Shown here: positions 22,401 to 31,900 of the stretch, piece after piece | Layout of the letters: every line of letters starts with the position of its first letter | Position numbering within the stretch: the stretch's first letter is position 1 | Source: Brachionus manjavacas | Taxonomy: Eukaryota; Rotifera; Eurotatoria; Ploima; Brachionidae | Direction: 5' to 3' | NCBI GenBank assembly: GCA_019054805.1 | Contig: JAHQIY010000001.1 | Location: forward strand, 124,001 to 188,000 | DNA length: 64,000 bases | Notes under the pieces: model-generated | The model's input: the letters and a program-made list of their open reading frames with translations, nothing else | The model's database searches: none | What the model was told of the DNA's origin: nothing | Translations under genes and position numbers: made by a program

Positions 22401-23875
22401 TGATTTTTTGCCAGTAAACTGCTATTAGCTCAGTTCCAAGCTAGTTTAAATTGTAAAAGCTCATGTTTTGGTTAAATTCATTTCAATTTTGTAAATAAAA
22501 TTTTTTAATTAAAATACTTTTTGCTTGGAATTGAATCTTTTTAAAGTTATTTAACTTTTTTTACACAATAAAAAAATCGAAAATTAAGGTTAATTTTGGT
22601 CAAAATTGTCCTATTTCTCTCTTAAATGAAGAAAAAAAAACCCATAAATAAAAACTTTTAAGGAAAATTTTTTTTTATCAAAAGATATCTTCACTTAATT
22701 ATTAATATTGATATTTTAGCTTAAATAGCGTCTTTTATATTACCAAATACAATATAGTATTTTAAAAATCTCAATAAATCTCAATAAAAGATAATTTAAC
22801 TGCGTCAAATTATCTTTAAAATTAGTAAAAAAAAATTTGAAAAAAAAAAAAAAATTACCCATCCATGCTTGACATCGTTTTGCCAGCTGCCTTCATATTT
22901 AGTTCCATTGGCATACAAATAAGTGCCTTGGCCATGTCTTTTTCCATTTTTGAAATTTCCAAAATAGGAATTTCTCAACGAGTACTGAGTCATTTCAACC
23001 CTAGACAAATACCAATTATGCTCGCCAAGACCATTCTGAATTCCATTCTCCCACTGTCCAGTGTAAGTTTGATTTTTATCGAACCATCTCATAGTGCCTT
23101 CACCATGTCGGACATCATTTACCCACATGCCTTCGTAAATGTTTCCGGACGGGTAGTGTCTGATGCCCCAGCCGAATTTTTTGTTATTTATCCAGTCTCC
23201 TTCGTAATAAGAGAAGCCTTTGGTGTCATAGATCATTTTTCCCTTGCCATACCGTTTTCCCATGTTCCACTCACCATCGTAAATGACCGAGCTGTTGCCG
23301 CTCTTGAAAATGCCATGTCCGTGACGTTTTCCCTTCAAAACTTGACCCCTATAGGTCGACCATTGACTTGGCTCACCTCTAGAAATAAAAAATAATTTTT
23401 TTTTTTTTCAAATTTTTTTTTACGTGCTGAAGCACCAGCGGTAAGTGCCGTAACCAGTTATTTCATTGTTGTTGAAATCGCCTTCATAGATGATCCCATT
23501 AGGCCAAATATAAGTTCCTTTGCCATGCATAATGCCCAAGTGAAATTCGCCTTCGTAAATGCATCCACCCTTGTAAAATGCCTTGCCGTATCCTTCGAAC
23601 AGTCCTTTGTCTTTGTCGCCTTCATAATTCTCCACAATAATCGATGTGAGTACTGGCTCTTCGTAAGTAATTTGAACGGTTTCCTCCGGAGTTGACACGG
23701 GTTCTTGTTTGGATAATTCGCTTGTTGATTGATATACATCATTAGCTGAAATTGGTGGCTGAATCTCTTCTTTGTTGGTCTCGGATTCGGCGTCGTCGTT
23801 TGCTTGGGTTTTTTTGGGCTTGTTCTTTTTGGAATCTTCTTCTTTAGACGCGGATTTTTTTGTTTTGGGAGGCAT
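16491..23875 (-). CDS. RSPH10B: Radial spoke head 10 homolog B (MORN-repeat protein)
   Basis: Six exons splice in frame to 767 residues: 23875-23424, 23378-22859, 20979-20517, 20468-20357, 17482-17308 and 17072-16491. Human RSPH10B is about 870. RSPH10B is a component of the radial spoke in motile cilia and flagella. A lysine-rich start is followed by LTSIIVENYEG and at least eight MORN repeats (YEGEF, YEGDF, YEGDW, YEGMW, YTGQW, YFGNF, YEGSW, YEGYF; residues about 85-340). Next come the family-specific blocks FYSRLGFDSSPDNTY, FWRFLKDCKVH and LIAYHLYQDQF, then MTMRSFLNIL and MSFLEFFETLI. Introns range from 45-48 bp to 2.9 kb. The largest (17483-20356) holds a pogo-like transposon. An X-box-like site lies just upstream. 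Exon junctions were chosen by GT...AG and phase, and they agree throughout. Confidence 0.92.
18492..20310 (+). mobile_element. Pogo/Tigger-like DNA transposon, internally deleted
   Basis: Outer ends CAGGGGTGTGCTCA and TGAGCTCACCCCTG are inverted copies. Longer subterminal blocks also pair (18765-18905 with 20100-20250, sharing GTCGAAAAAATTGAAATAATT and ACCATAATTTACGTAAATTTTGG). Between them a decayed frame starts at 19124. It has a psq-type helix-turn-helix signature (IAEIEAIKLNKHQASVHFNIP) and TPWIPKEFETLLVEVI. After a gap comes only the transposase C-terminus (19473-19748), with an acidic stretch and CFKC...WISCEKC...WSC. The DDE core is missing. It lies wholly inside an RSPH10B intron. No target duplication was found. 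Confidence 0.7.
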
Positions 23876-23943
23876 TTTTTTCTAATTCTTAAAAAAATTT
23901 AATTTTTCAACTTTATTTTTCAATTAAAAACAGCTTTCAAATT

Positions 23944-23957
23944 GTTGCTATAGAAAC
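23944..23957. promoter_or_regulatory. RFX X-box-like site upstream of RSPH10B
   Basis: GTTGCTATAGAAAC matches the RFX X-box pattern (RYYNYYATRRNRAC), with a 2-bp spacer between half sites. It ends 69 bp upstream of the RSPH10B ATG. RFX factors drive ciliary genes from such sites, usually 50-200 bp before the start codon. Confidence 0.7.
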
Positions 23958-24754
23958 AACTCAACTTAATTCTGCAATTTTAGTTTATTTTAATTTACAA
24001 AGTATAGTGTTATATTTGAATTTTGAAAATAAACTTTCAAAAAATAAAGTCAATTAATTTTCGAAATGAAATCAATGAATAGATGTTAAAGGGCGAATAT
24101 AGTTTCATTTTCCAACTGTTTGTAATTTAATGTAATCATCCGAATTGAGTGACATTTTATTCAAAATTGAGCACTTTTTACAAAAAAAAAAATTAAATTT
24201 TGGTTTTCAATTTTTTAAAACTATTAACAATTGTTTAAGCTTATGCAAAATTCTTTATAAAATAAAAATTGAATTAACTATGTTTTTTGGATGTTTTGTT
24301 TAACATGGGACAAATTTATTCATTTTTTAAGACATGTCATTATTTGATTTAGTAATTGTTTTTAATTTGAAATTGATTTGAAAAATTGATTAAATAAAAA
24401 AAATTAAATTAAATTGAAGAAAAATTGAAGTTTATAATATTAGCTCGTCATTCCATCATTTATTTTGTTCAAAAAAAAAAGAAAACTAACTTCTTCTTCT
24501 ATTTTAATTTTTCATTGTAATTCTATTTAAATTGTAATTTTATTTGATTTGTAATGGTATTTAAACTGTAATCTTTTATAATGTAATTCTATTTCTGTAT
24601 TCTTGCATATTTTTCCTTAGTAAAATTCTTGTACATAATACTTACTTAATTCCACACAATACTTTCTTAGATTAAATTAAACAATGACTCTTACTGAACT
24701 AAAAAAAAAAAAATGTATTTGTCTGTTATTTTCCATCTTTTCTGCGCAATTTCG

Positions 24755-25625
24755 GCTACCATAGATGTCCTCCTAGTAGGTCATCTCCGCAAGCTTGCTT
24801 GCTGTAGCTTATTCTTATTATTATTAACTGCTGATAACAATGAGAGTGAGTCTGAAAGCGATGACGAAGACGAGGATACAATCGATAGTTCTGATGAACA
24901 AGAACTAATAAGTGTGATTAGAAACCTTAAAGATCGAGAAGAATTTCAAGCAAATATCAATGCGATACTCAACTGGACAAAAGATTGGAAGATGGATTTG
25001 AACTTAAGTAAATGTAAAGTTATGCACTTAGGCAACAAAAAAGTCCATCAAGACCATTTTTACTCGTTTGAAATCGACGACAACGTCTTCATTCTCGAAA
25101 ACACGAGCTCAGAGAGAGACTTAGGAGTTATTTTACAAGACAACTTGAAATGGGACAACCACATCTCAAATATAATTCACAAAGCCAATTTAGTACTTGG
25201 TAAATTAAGAAACTCGTTCAAGACTTGGGACACTAGAACGTTCAAGATATTGTTTACCTCTTATGTGAGACCTATTCTTGAATATGGATCTGTGGCTTGG
25301 TATCCTCATAGAAAACATGAAATAAAACGAATTGAAAAAGTTCAACGGAGAGCTACTAAACTGGTACCATCAATAAGAAATAGGAATTACAGTGATCGTT
25401 TAGGATCATTGGCCTTAACAACTCTTGAAGATCGGCGCCTCAGAGGTGATTCGAGTTACTCCACATTGGAACGATCTGCCAATTGAAGTGAAAAGTCAAT
25501 CAACAATAAATGGATTTAAGAACACGTTGGACACATACCTATCAACTGAGAATATCAAAACCAACAGCACATCTGCCATAGCTAAGCACAATAGTTCTTA
25601 GCTCCGCGGGGTAACCCGTCGCAGA
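24755..25625 (+). pseudogene. Non-LTR retrotransposon RT C-terminal fragment with AAT tail
   Basis: From about 24840 the frame has an acidic segment, then NINAILNWTKDWKMDLNLSK, KVMHLG, ERDLGVILQDNLKWDNHI, SYVRPILEYGSVAW and KRIEKVQRRATKL. This is the classic RT palm-thumb-to-C-terminus of CR1-like elements. An internal deletion fuses RRLRGD to the later PHWNDLPIEVKSQ segment, which runs on another frame to about 25600. The 3' end is a GC-rich hairpin (CTCCGCGGGGTAACCCGTCGCAG region) followed by an AAT repeat. The first 80 bp (24755-24830) are a different element's TTA-tailed 3' end. Confidence 0.8.
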
Positions 25626-25652
25626 TTATTTAATAATAATAAAAATAATAAC

Positions 25653-25705
<53 letters not shown>

Positions 25706-25725
25706 TAATAATAATAATAATAATG

Positions 25726-25756
<31 letters not shown>

Positions 25757-25775
25757 TAATAATAATAAAAAGAGT
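25624..25775 (+). repeat. AAT microsatellite (retrotransposon tail)
   Basis: About 150 bp of nearly uninterrupted AAT/ATA repeats with occasional GAT variants. It directly follows the retrotransposon 3' hairpin, so it began as the element's simple-repeat tail. Confidence 0.85.
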
Positions 25776-25794
25776 AATTAATTTAGATTTTTTC

Positions 25795-26394
25795 CAGAAT
25801 TGTTTAAAAGTCTCAAAATTAAACTCAAGTCATTAAAAAAAAAATCCAAGTTTACTATTTAATTTACGGACTTTTTTTTTTTAATTTTTTTTCAAAAGTC
25901 TAAGTCCGGACTTAAAAATTTTTATTTTTTAATTTGCTAGATCAAGCTTTATATCAACAAATTTATACTCTTGGGTTGTCTAATGCATTTAGATTTGCCA
26001 ATTTTCAAGATTTTCTTGCAATTTTAGCCAGAGTTGGTCAAAAGTCAAACTTTTTCTAGATTAACATCAAATAATTTAGAAAAATTAACAATGATAAATG
26101 TAATTTAAAAAAATTAAAATTTGAAAACTAAATTTTATTTAAAAATAAATTTTAGTTTTAACTTAACTTCAAAAAAATAAAATTAAAGTCAGAACTTGAC
26201 TTCATGACTTTGACTTTTGACCAACTCTGATTTTAGCATTTAAGTCTTCACAATTCTTCTTCAGTATTCGAAATTTTAAACCCCGAAATTGGACTTTTGA
26301 AAAAAAATTAAAAAAAAAGTCTTTTGCTCTGACTTTTGAAAAAAAGTAAATTAAAAAAGACTGAATTGAGACTTGTGACTTTTAAACAACTCTG
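25795..26394. mobile_element. hAT-type MITE with exact 8-bp target duplication
   Basis: Ends CAGAATTGTTTAAAAGTC and GACTTTTAAACAACTCTG are inverted copies. They are flanked by identical ATTTTTTC at 25787-25794 and 26395-26402. Interior is AT-rich with many GACTTT/AAAGTC words and no coding capacity. A second element is nested inside at 26029-26229. Confidence 0.85.
26029..26229. mobile_element. Nested hAT-type MITE with exact 8-bp target duplication
   Basis: 201 bp, ends CAGAGTTGGTCAAAAGTC and GACTTTTGACCAACTCTG, flanked by identical ATTTTAGC at 26021-26028 and 26230-26237. The ends are close to those of the 4.8-kb hAT element at 40361-45147, so this is probably a deletion derivative mobilised by it. 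Confidence 0.88.
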
Positions 26395-26749
26395 ATTTTT
26401 TCATATTTCCAATATCATTACTTTATTTAATTTTATTTATCTAATTCAAGTTTATTTAGCCTTAATTAGTCAGAATTTAATCATTTTTAGAGAAATTGAC
26501 AAATAATACTTTATTCACTGTTTATAAAAAATTCTTTTTTCAATCAAAGAAAAAACTGCTATGTCTCTTTTGTCATCAATGTTGGTAAATATCCTTAAAA
26601 TGCGATAAATATTCAGCAAGTTAATCAGAAACAAAAGTAAAAAAAAAAAGCGCAAAAATAATTTAATATTTTTGTCAAAACTTAAAATATTATGAAAAAA
26701 TTCTTGAAGACCAAATGAGTGATCAAAGATCTATGCATATGCGGAACTT

Positions 26750-27480
26750 TGTTTCAACACAAAAAAATACACCAACTTACATGGAGATAACCGGATACAA
26801 GAATTTAAAATCAAATTGATTATACTGTAAAATGGTCAATAGAATGTAAAGTCTTCCTTACATTAAAGTCTCTAAGGGAGCCGACATATATAGTGATCAC
26901 TATCTGCTATGAGCCTGTATTAAATTTAAGTTAAAAAAAGTCTATAAGAGAAGAACAAAAAAAAAAGTTCGACTCCGCACGCCTAGCTGACTCCATAAGC
27001 AAAGAAAATAATCTTGCAAAGCTGAGAAAGAATCTTCATTAGTTTGAATGAATGGATATTTTGAAAATTGATTTATTTTGATAAAATCTTGGATAAAATT
27101 AAGGGATCTGAGACGTAGCTTTGGGTTAGGGAATCGTCAAATGTTAAGCTATCAAGAAAACGAATTCTGAACCAGTGAATAAATTTATTAAGATTAAGAA
27201 AACGCGATGACTTGGCGATTTTCTTAAAATGAAAGGAATGCCGACACCGAACAGAGCTCTTTAATAAACACCTTAAAGGCGATGGAGTGTATGACGACCA
27301 GCAACTTGGAAGTCAACAATCACGAAGAGATCATTGGAATGGATATGACATTGGGAGAAGCAAGGATAGAGGTAAAAGATTCACTTTAGTGGAAATCGAG
27401 ATTAAGGACCCAATGTTCCACAAGGAGCGAATTAGGAAGGAAAAGAAAATGACCAAGAAAATTTTCTGAAAAAATACAAA
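26750..27480 (+). pseudogene. AP-endonuclease remnant of an RTE-like retrotransposon
   Basis: Short frames give NQIDYTVKW and then GADIYSDHYLL-stop-ACIKFKLKKVYKRR, the Asp/His end of an AP-type endonuclease as found in RTE and craniofacial-development-2-like transposon proteins. KFDSARLADSISKENN-like sequence continues in another frame. Downstream open stretches (27287-27469) are unassigned. Stops and frameshifts show it is dead. Confidence 0.6.
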
Positions 27481-28422
27481 AAAGATGGAGTTAAATGACG
27501 AGGCATTCATTTTTATTTTAAGATTAAATTTTTTAAATATTTTTAGGTCACTTTATTTTAAGTGATGAAAGAGAGGTAATAAATTTAAACCGATTATTAT
27601 GATCGGGTAAAAAATTATACCAGTTGAGACTGTAACCGATTACTATTCGGTTTTTTATAACCAGTCGACCAACTCTGTTACTTGTCACCAGTCCAATTGA
27701 GATATAGAAATTACAAGGAAGATTAAGTGTTTTAATTTTAAGATTAGATAATACAAATGAATCATTTCAATCAGAGTTGTTTTAAATTCCTAAATTAAAG
27801 TATTTGAATTGGACTTTAAAATAAATAGAAATAAATTTAAAGTCCGGGTTTGGACTTGACATTCTGATATTAAATGAATAAAGTGATCAAACATTGAATT
27901 AAACGAGTTAAAGATTGGTAAACACCATTTAGATAAAGTAGAATCAAAAACTGGTCAAATGTTGTTTCAGACTAACCTGGAGATTATGTCAAATCGAGAA
28001 GGCAAGAAACATTTTTACAAGAGCAAAAAAAAATTAAATTTAATCATTAATTTTATCAATTTAGAAATTATTAAAAAAATTTATTTTTTTTTTATTCATT
28101 ATATTTTTGTTTTTATTAAATACTTCAAATTTAAGATGAATTTCACAGCGCTCAAATTGCTATAGTTTTTTAAATAAGCAACAAGCGACTTTTTTAATTA
28201 AATGATTAAAAAAAAAACAAAAAATAGCTCTGGTCAGCGATTATTCTGAGCAATACCAAAAAAAAACTACTTTAAATTTTTTTCTTCATGTACGAGGATT
28301 TAAATTCAAATTTTTAAATTGTAAATCCATATCTTAAGTTAAATTTTTAAATTGTAAATATTTTAAGGAAAAAATGAAAAAAAAATATTTAAAATTTAAG
28401 TAAAATTATATAGCCAAAAAAT
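27481..28422. other. Intergenic with hAT-end fragments
   Basis: 27664-27677 is an isolated CGACCAACTCTG end. 27772-27866 begins CAGAGTTGTTTTAAA and ends ACTTGACATTCTG, a worn member of the same family without matching flanks. Remainder shows nothing. Confidence 0.4.
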
Positions 28423-29097
28423 TTATGTCATGAAGTAAGCTGGATTTGAGATATTGTTTAGAAGAATATTTGTGCCAGGATTGTAATGGACGATTCTTTC
28501 CTGAACAGTTGCCCCAATTTTACACATCGTTACCAGAAAAGAAACGCTTAAAGCCACTGCAATCAATCCTAAAATTAACATGATCACATTTACTGGCACC
28601 ATGCTTTTATTATATTCAAAAATAGTATAAATATAAAGTGAAATGGCATTTATGATTAAAAATGCGAATATTAGGAGAACAATTGAGCTAGCATGAAAAA
28701 CATAAGTAGTTATAATAAGACAATAGTTCTTCCATTTGATTAAACTCAAGGCCAAAACGCCAAGAGTGATACAAAATATGCCTCCCCAAATACCACTGCC
28801 TATTCTAGCCAGAGCACCATTGTTTACTATGATCACTATTTGCAGCGCTATTTGAGCTATACCAATTATAATGATTAAGCAAGAGTAAACAAGGGCAAAT
28901 TTTGATGGATAATTTTCTTCGACTTTCTTAACAGTCAGTTCTCTTTGTTGACGAGCCAAGTCATTTGTGTTCGCTATGTTCATTTGGAGTGTTTGAGGAT
29001 GAGTTGTGTATACCGGGCTTCCATATTGATTTGTCTGATATATGAAGCCTGGGAGAGGGGACGTTGAAGAATAAAATATTTCAGCATTTGAGTACAT
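28423..29097 (-). CDS. MS4A/CD20-like four-helix membrane protein
   Basis: A single 224-residue ORF. The first 65 residues are polar and tyrosine/proline-rich, probably cytosolic. Four hydrophobic segments follow at about 67-91, 99-121, 124-157 and 167-191, then a 33-residue polar tail. The second segment contains GSGIWGGIFCITLGVLALS, very like the conserved second helix of membrane-spanning 4-domain family A and TMEM176 proteins. Such proteins sit in the plasma or endosomal membrane and often modulate ion flux or trafficking; no specific role can be deduced here. The call rests on topology plus that motif. The gene stands alone. Confidence 0.65.
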   Translation of the reverse strand: MYSNAEIFYSSTSPLPGFIYQTNQYGSPVYTTHPQTLQMNIANTNDLARQQRELTVKKVEENYPSKFALVYSCLIIIIGIAQIALQIVIIVNNGALARIGSGIWGGIFCITLGVLALSLIKWKNYCLIITTYVFHASSIVLLIFAFLIINAISLYIYTIFEYNKSMVPVNVIMLILGLIAVALSVSFLVTMCKIGATVQERIVHYNPGTNILLNNISNPAYFMT

Positions 29098-30134
29098 CTT
29101 TAAGTCAAAATAAAATCAAATTTTTTAAGTTTAAAGTTATTTTTTAAACAAACAGCTGAATTGAAGGTCAAAGAAAGATATTTTTTTAATTTCAAATTTA
29201 ATCCTACTGTTTTTTTTCTATGACATTATTTTTTGTACATTTATTTGAATTTATTTTTATTATTTACAAGAACTATGATTAATACACTTTCTTTTTTGGA
29301 GATTAAAAAAAGCCTAAATATTTCATTAAAGATTTATGTTTTCTTACAACAAGCGATGGTCTGGTCTGCTTTATTTGATACTATTAGTAAATAATTCCTT
29401 AATCTTGATTTTTTCCAACTAGGAGTCATAAAAAGAATTAATTTTTTATTCATAAAGTTTTCAATGAAAAATATTCGCCCTTAAACCTGAAGCAACTCCA
29501 ATGGATTTGAGGAACAAGAAATTCTTCTACGTACCGTCAAAAGGAAATTTTAATGAATTCGCTGGAAATACATTTTTTTGCTAAATTTATTAATTTATTT
29601 CTATTAAAAGAACTTGAGCTAAAGTTTAACCAATTTAATACAGAATTAATGAAGAAATTGTTGTAATATTACTGAAGTTTTATCATTTTTAAATTGAACT
29701 GATTAAGAACTCAAACTAGGATAATTTGATGTTTCAATAACATATATTGTAACAATGTAATTACAATAGTCAATTGATAATAATCTCTATCATTTTAATT
29801 ATTTCTTCTATCAATTTATCTTTTTTAAGTCGATTTTAAAATCTAATGGAAAATGACTCTTAATATTTGATAAGAACAAATTTAGTAATTTACCCACAAA
29901 TAAAATAAAACAATAATATTTTAAGAATAAAAAAAATTTTTTTAGTAGACAAGTATTATTTTAAATTTATTCAGGTTATATTAACTTAATATGAAAAAAT
30001 ATAAATAAAAAAATAAAAAGTTACATATTTAAGAAAAGTATTAACTATTTAATATAAAGAAAAAAAGTATTGAAAGAAAAAATATTAAACTCAATTATTT
30101 TTGTACAGCCATTTGGGCAATAAAAACCTTTTTT
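29098..30134. other. Intergenic
   Basis: AT-rich. A 33-codon coherent stretch (PEATPMDLRNKKFFYVPSKG and following, 29484-29583, +) may be a fragment of an old protein, but it has no start or splice context. Nothing else supported. Confidence 0.35.
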
Positions 30135-30905
30135 TTCATGGACGCATTCCATTTCCGGCATTTTTCTCAATTGACGATTCTTGTACGTCTAATCTTTGAC
30201 TTTTGACTAGTCTCTCATTCTCGAAACATTCATCTTCTGACTCTATTATGACATTTTCCTCGCTTTGAACACAATCAGGTGTTTGAAATTGAAGACTCGG
30301 CTGTGTTTTCTTTTTGGCTCCTCTTTTTGGTTTATTACTCAATGAAATGTTCATACCGATACTTTCAAAATTCATTAGTTTAAGCCTATAGCAACAAGCC
30401 GTGGCATGACAACAATAGTGGTTTTTTTAACCAAAACCAACAAGTGCAGAAACTTAGCTTCCAATTTTCTTTGTCGACTGTAGCCATGCGTATTGAATCC
30501 TTTGGTCAATTCAATACGCATGGCTATCATTTTTTATATGTTCAAAATGCTAATAATTTTTATTATCAAGAAATCATAGCATCAAAATTATTCCATTGTT
30601 TGGCTACCAACATATTTAAATACTCTTTGCATTCTTCTTTTGTTAAAGTCATGCGATTTCCGGATTTTACCATGTAAACATGATTGGAATTGTTTTTGAT
30701 GTGAAACATTGGGCAAACTTGAACAATATCCTTCAAACCACCCTTGGTTCTTATCTACCCATTGTTTTTTTAAAATAAGCGAAAAAATTGTCGATGTTGG
30801 AATCTCTATTTTTCCATTTTTTTCAAATAGATCATTACGAAATAATTCTTGAATGGAATGTATATCAGAGTAGATATCGTTCTTGACACTCTTGTCAAAA
30901 ATTAG
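30135..30905 (-). pseudogene. SWIM/MULE-type transposase remnant
   Basis: Minus-strand frames give NDIYSDIHSIQELFRNDLFE, WVDKNQGWFEGYC and YLNMLVAKQWNNFD, which look like the region C-terminal to a MULE transposase core. After a hairpin come CCHATACCYRLKLMNFE and GMNISLSNKPKRGAKKKT, resembling the end of a SWIM finger and the basic linker of the same proteins. At least two frameshifts are present and the catalytic part is gone. Confidence 0.6.
30481..30526. repeat. Perfect 18-bp inverted repeat
   Basis: TAGCCATGCGTATTGAAT, a 10-base loop, then its exact reverse complement. It lies in the SWIM/MULE remnant where the CxC half of the finger would be expected. Confidence 0.9.
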
Positions 30906-31900
30906 TCAATTTTAAAATCGATTTCCAGCACTAGTCCCAAGTTCGGATGAAAAACTGTGAAGTGGACAAATTGATGCCAAATATTTAGTTTTGTAAATAG
31001 CTGACTAAAAATTCAGAGATGCTTTATTTAAAAAAAATTACTAAAAATTAGTTTTAGGTAAATCAATTTATTTTGCAAAAAATATTTATTCAAAGAATAT
31101 ATTCATTGTCATTGATTTCTTCTGAACAGGAGTTGAAAATAGCATTACCTCTTTGATAATAAAATTACAGATTAATTTAATTTGCTAAAACATTACTTTC
31201 TAGAGAGGAAGCCCTCTCTAAAGTTTAATTTTTTTTGAAAATTTTATTTTTTAATTATTTTTTAACCATCTAGACAATTATTTTTTAACCATCTAGACAT
31301 CTTGACCATCTAGATGCAATGCATGCTGTTACATATATGGTAAAATTTAACCGTTTAATATTAAAACCTTTTTTGCTCGATTAAAATGTGAACAAAAAAA
31401 TAATTTATGTTTGTTTGAGTCTTGGATCAGTGTGATAAAAAATATAAAAAATGCTAATTCACTTTAATTTTTTTTCTTTGAATTTTAAAAAAATGAGTTA
31501 TCGAGAAAAAATGAAAAAAAAAATTACCACATTAAATTGTTTATACTAGAAAAAAGACGAACCTATCATCCATTATTGTATAATTTTGTGTACATTTAAT
31601 TTGATCATGAAAAAAATTATTAATTTTAATAAAATATGCTTTTTATTAATTTCCAATTTTAAATAATGTATTCCCATTTTCCAGACGATTGTGAGTTATG
31701 ATTTTTTCTTAAGAATGCATTCAGTTTGCTTCAACCCGAAAATAATTTGTTTATTAGGTGCATCAATAGATGAAGTGCATAATTTATAAAAAAAATCTTA
31801 AAATATCACTTGATAAAATTGTGCTTCTGTTCACACGCCTTTTTGGAAACTTGAATAAAAAATTAAAATTTAGATTTTTTCAAATTATTAACAATTGAAA
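30906..31900. other. Intergenic upstream of the P450 gene
   Basis: Contains a small duplication of ATTATTTTTTAACCATCTAGACA with a third partial copy around 31250-31315. No gene, no clear promoter element. Confidence 0.4.

Noticed and set aside
22865..23395. 176-codon plus-strand ORF opposite RSPH10B
   Set aside because: It is the complement of the MORN-repeat exon, whose coding strand gives clear YEGxW repeats.
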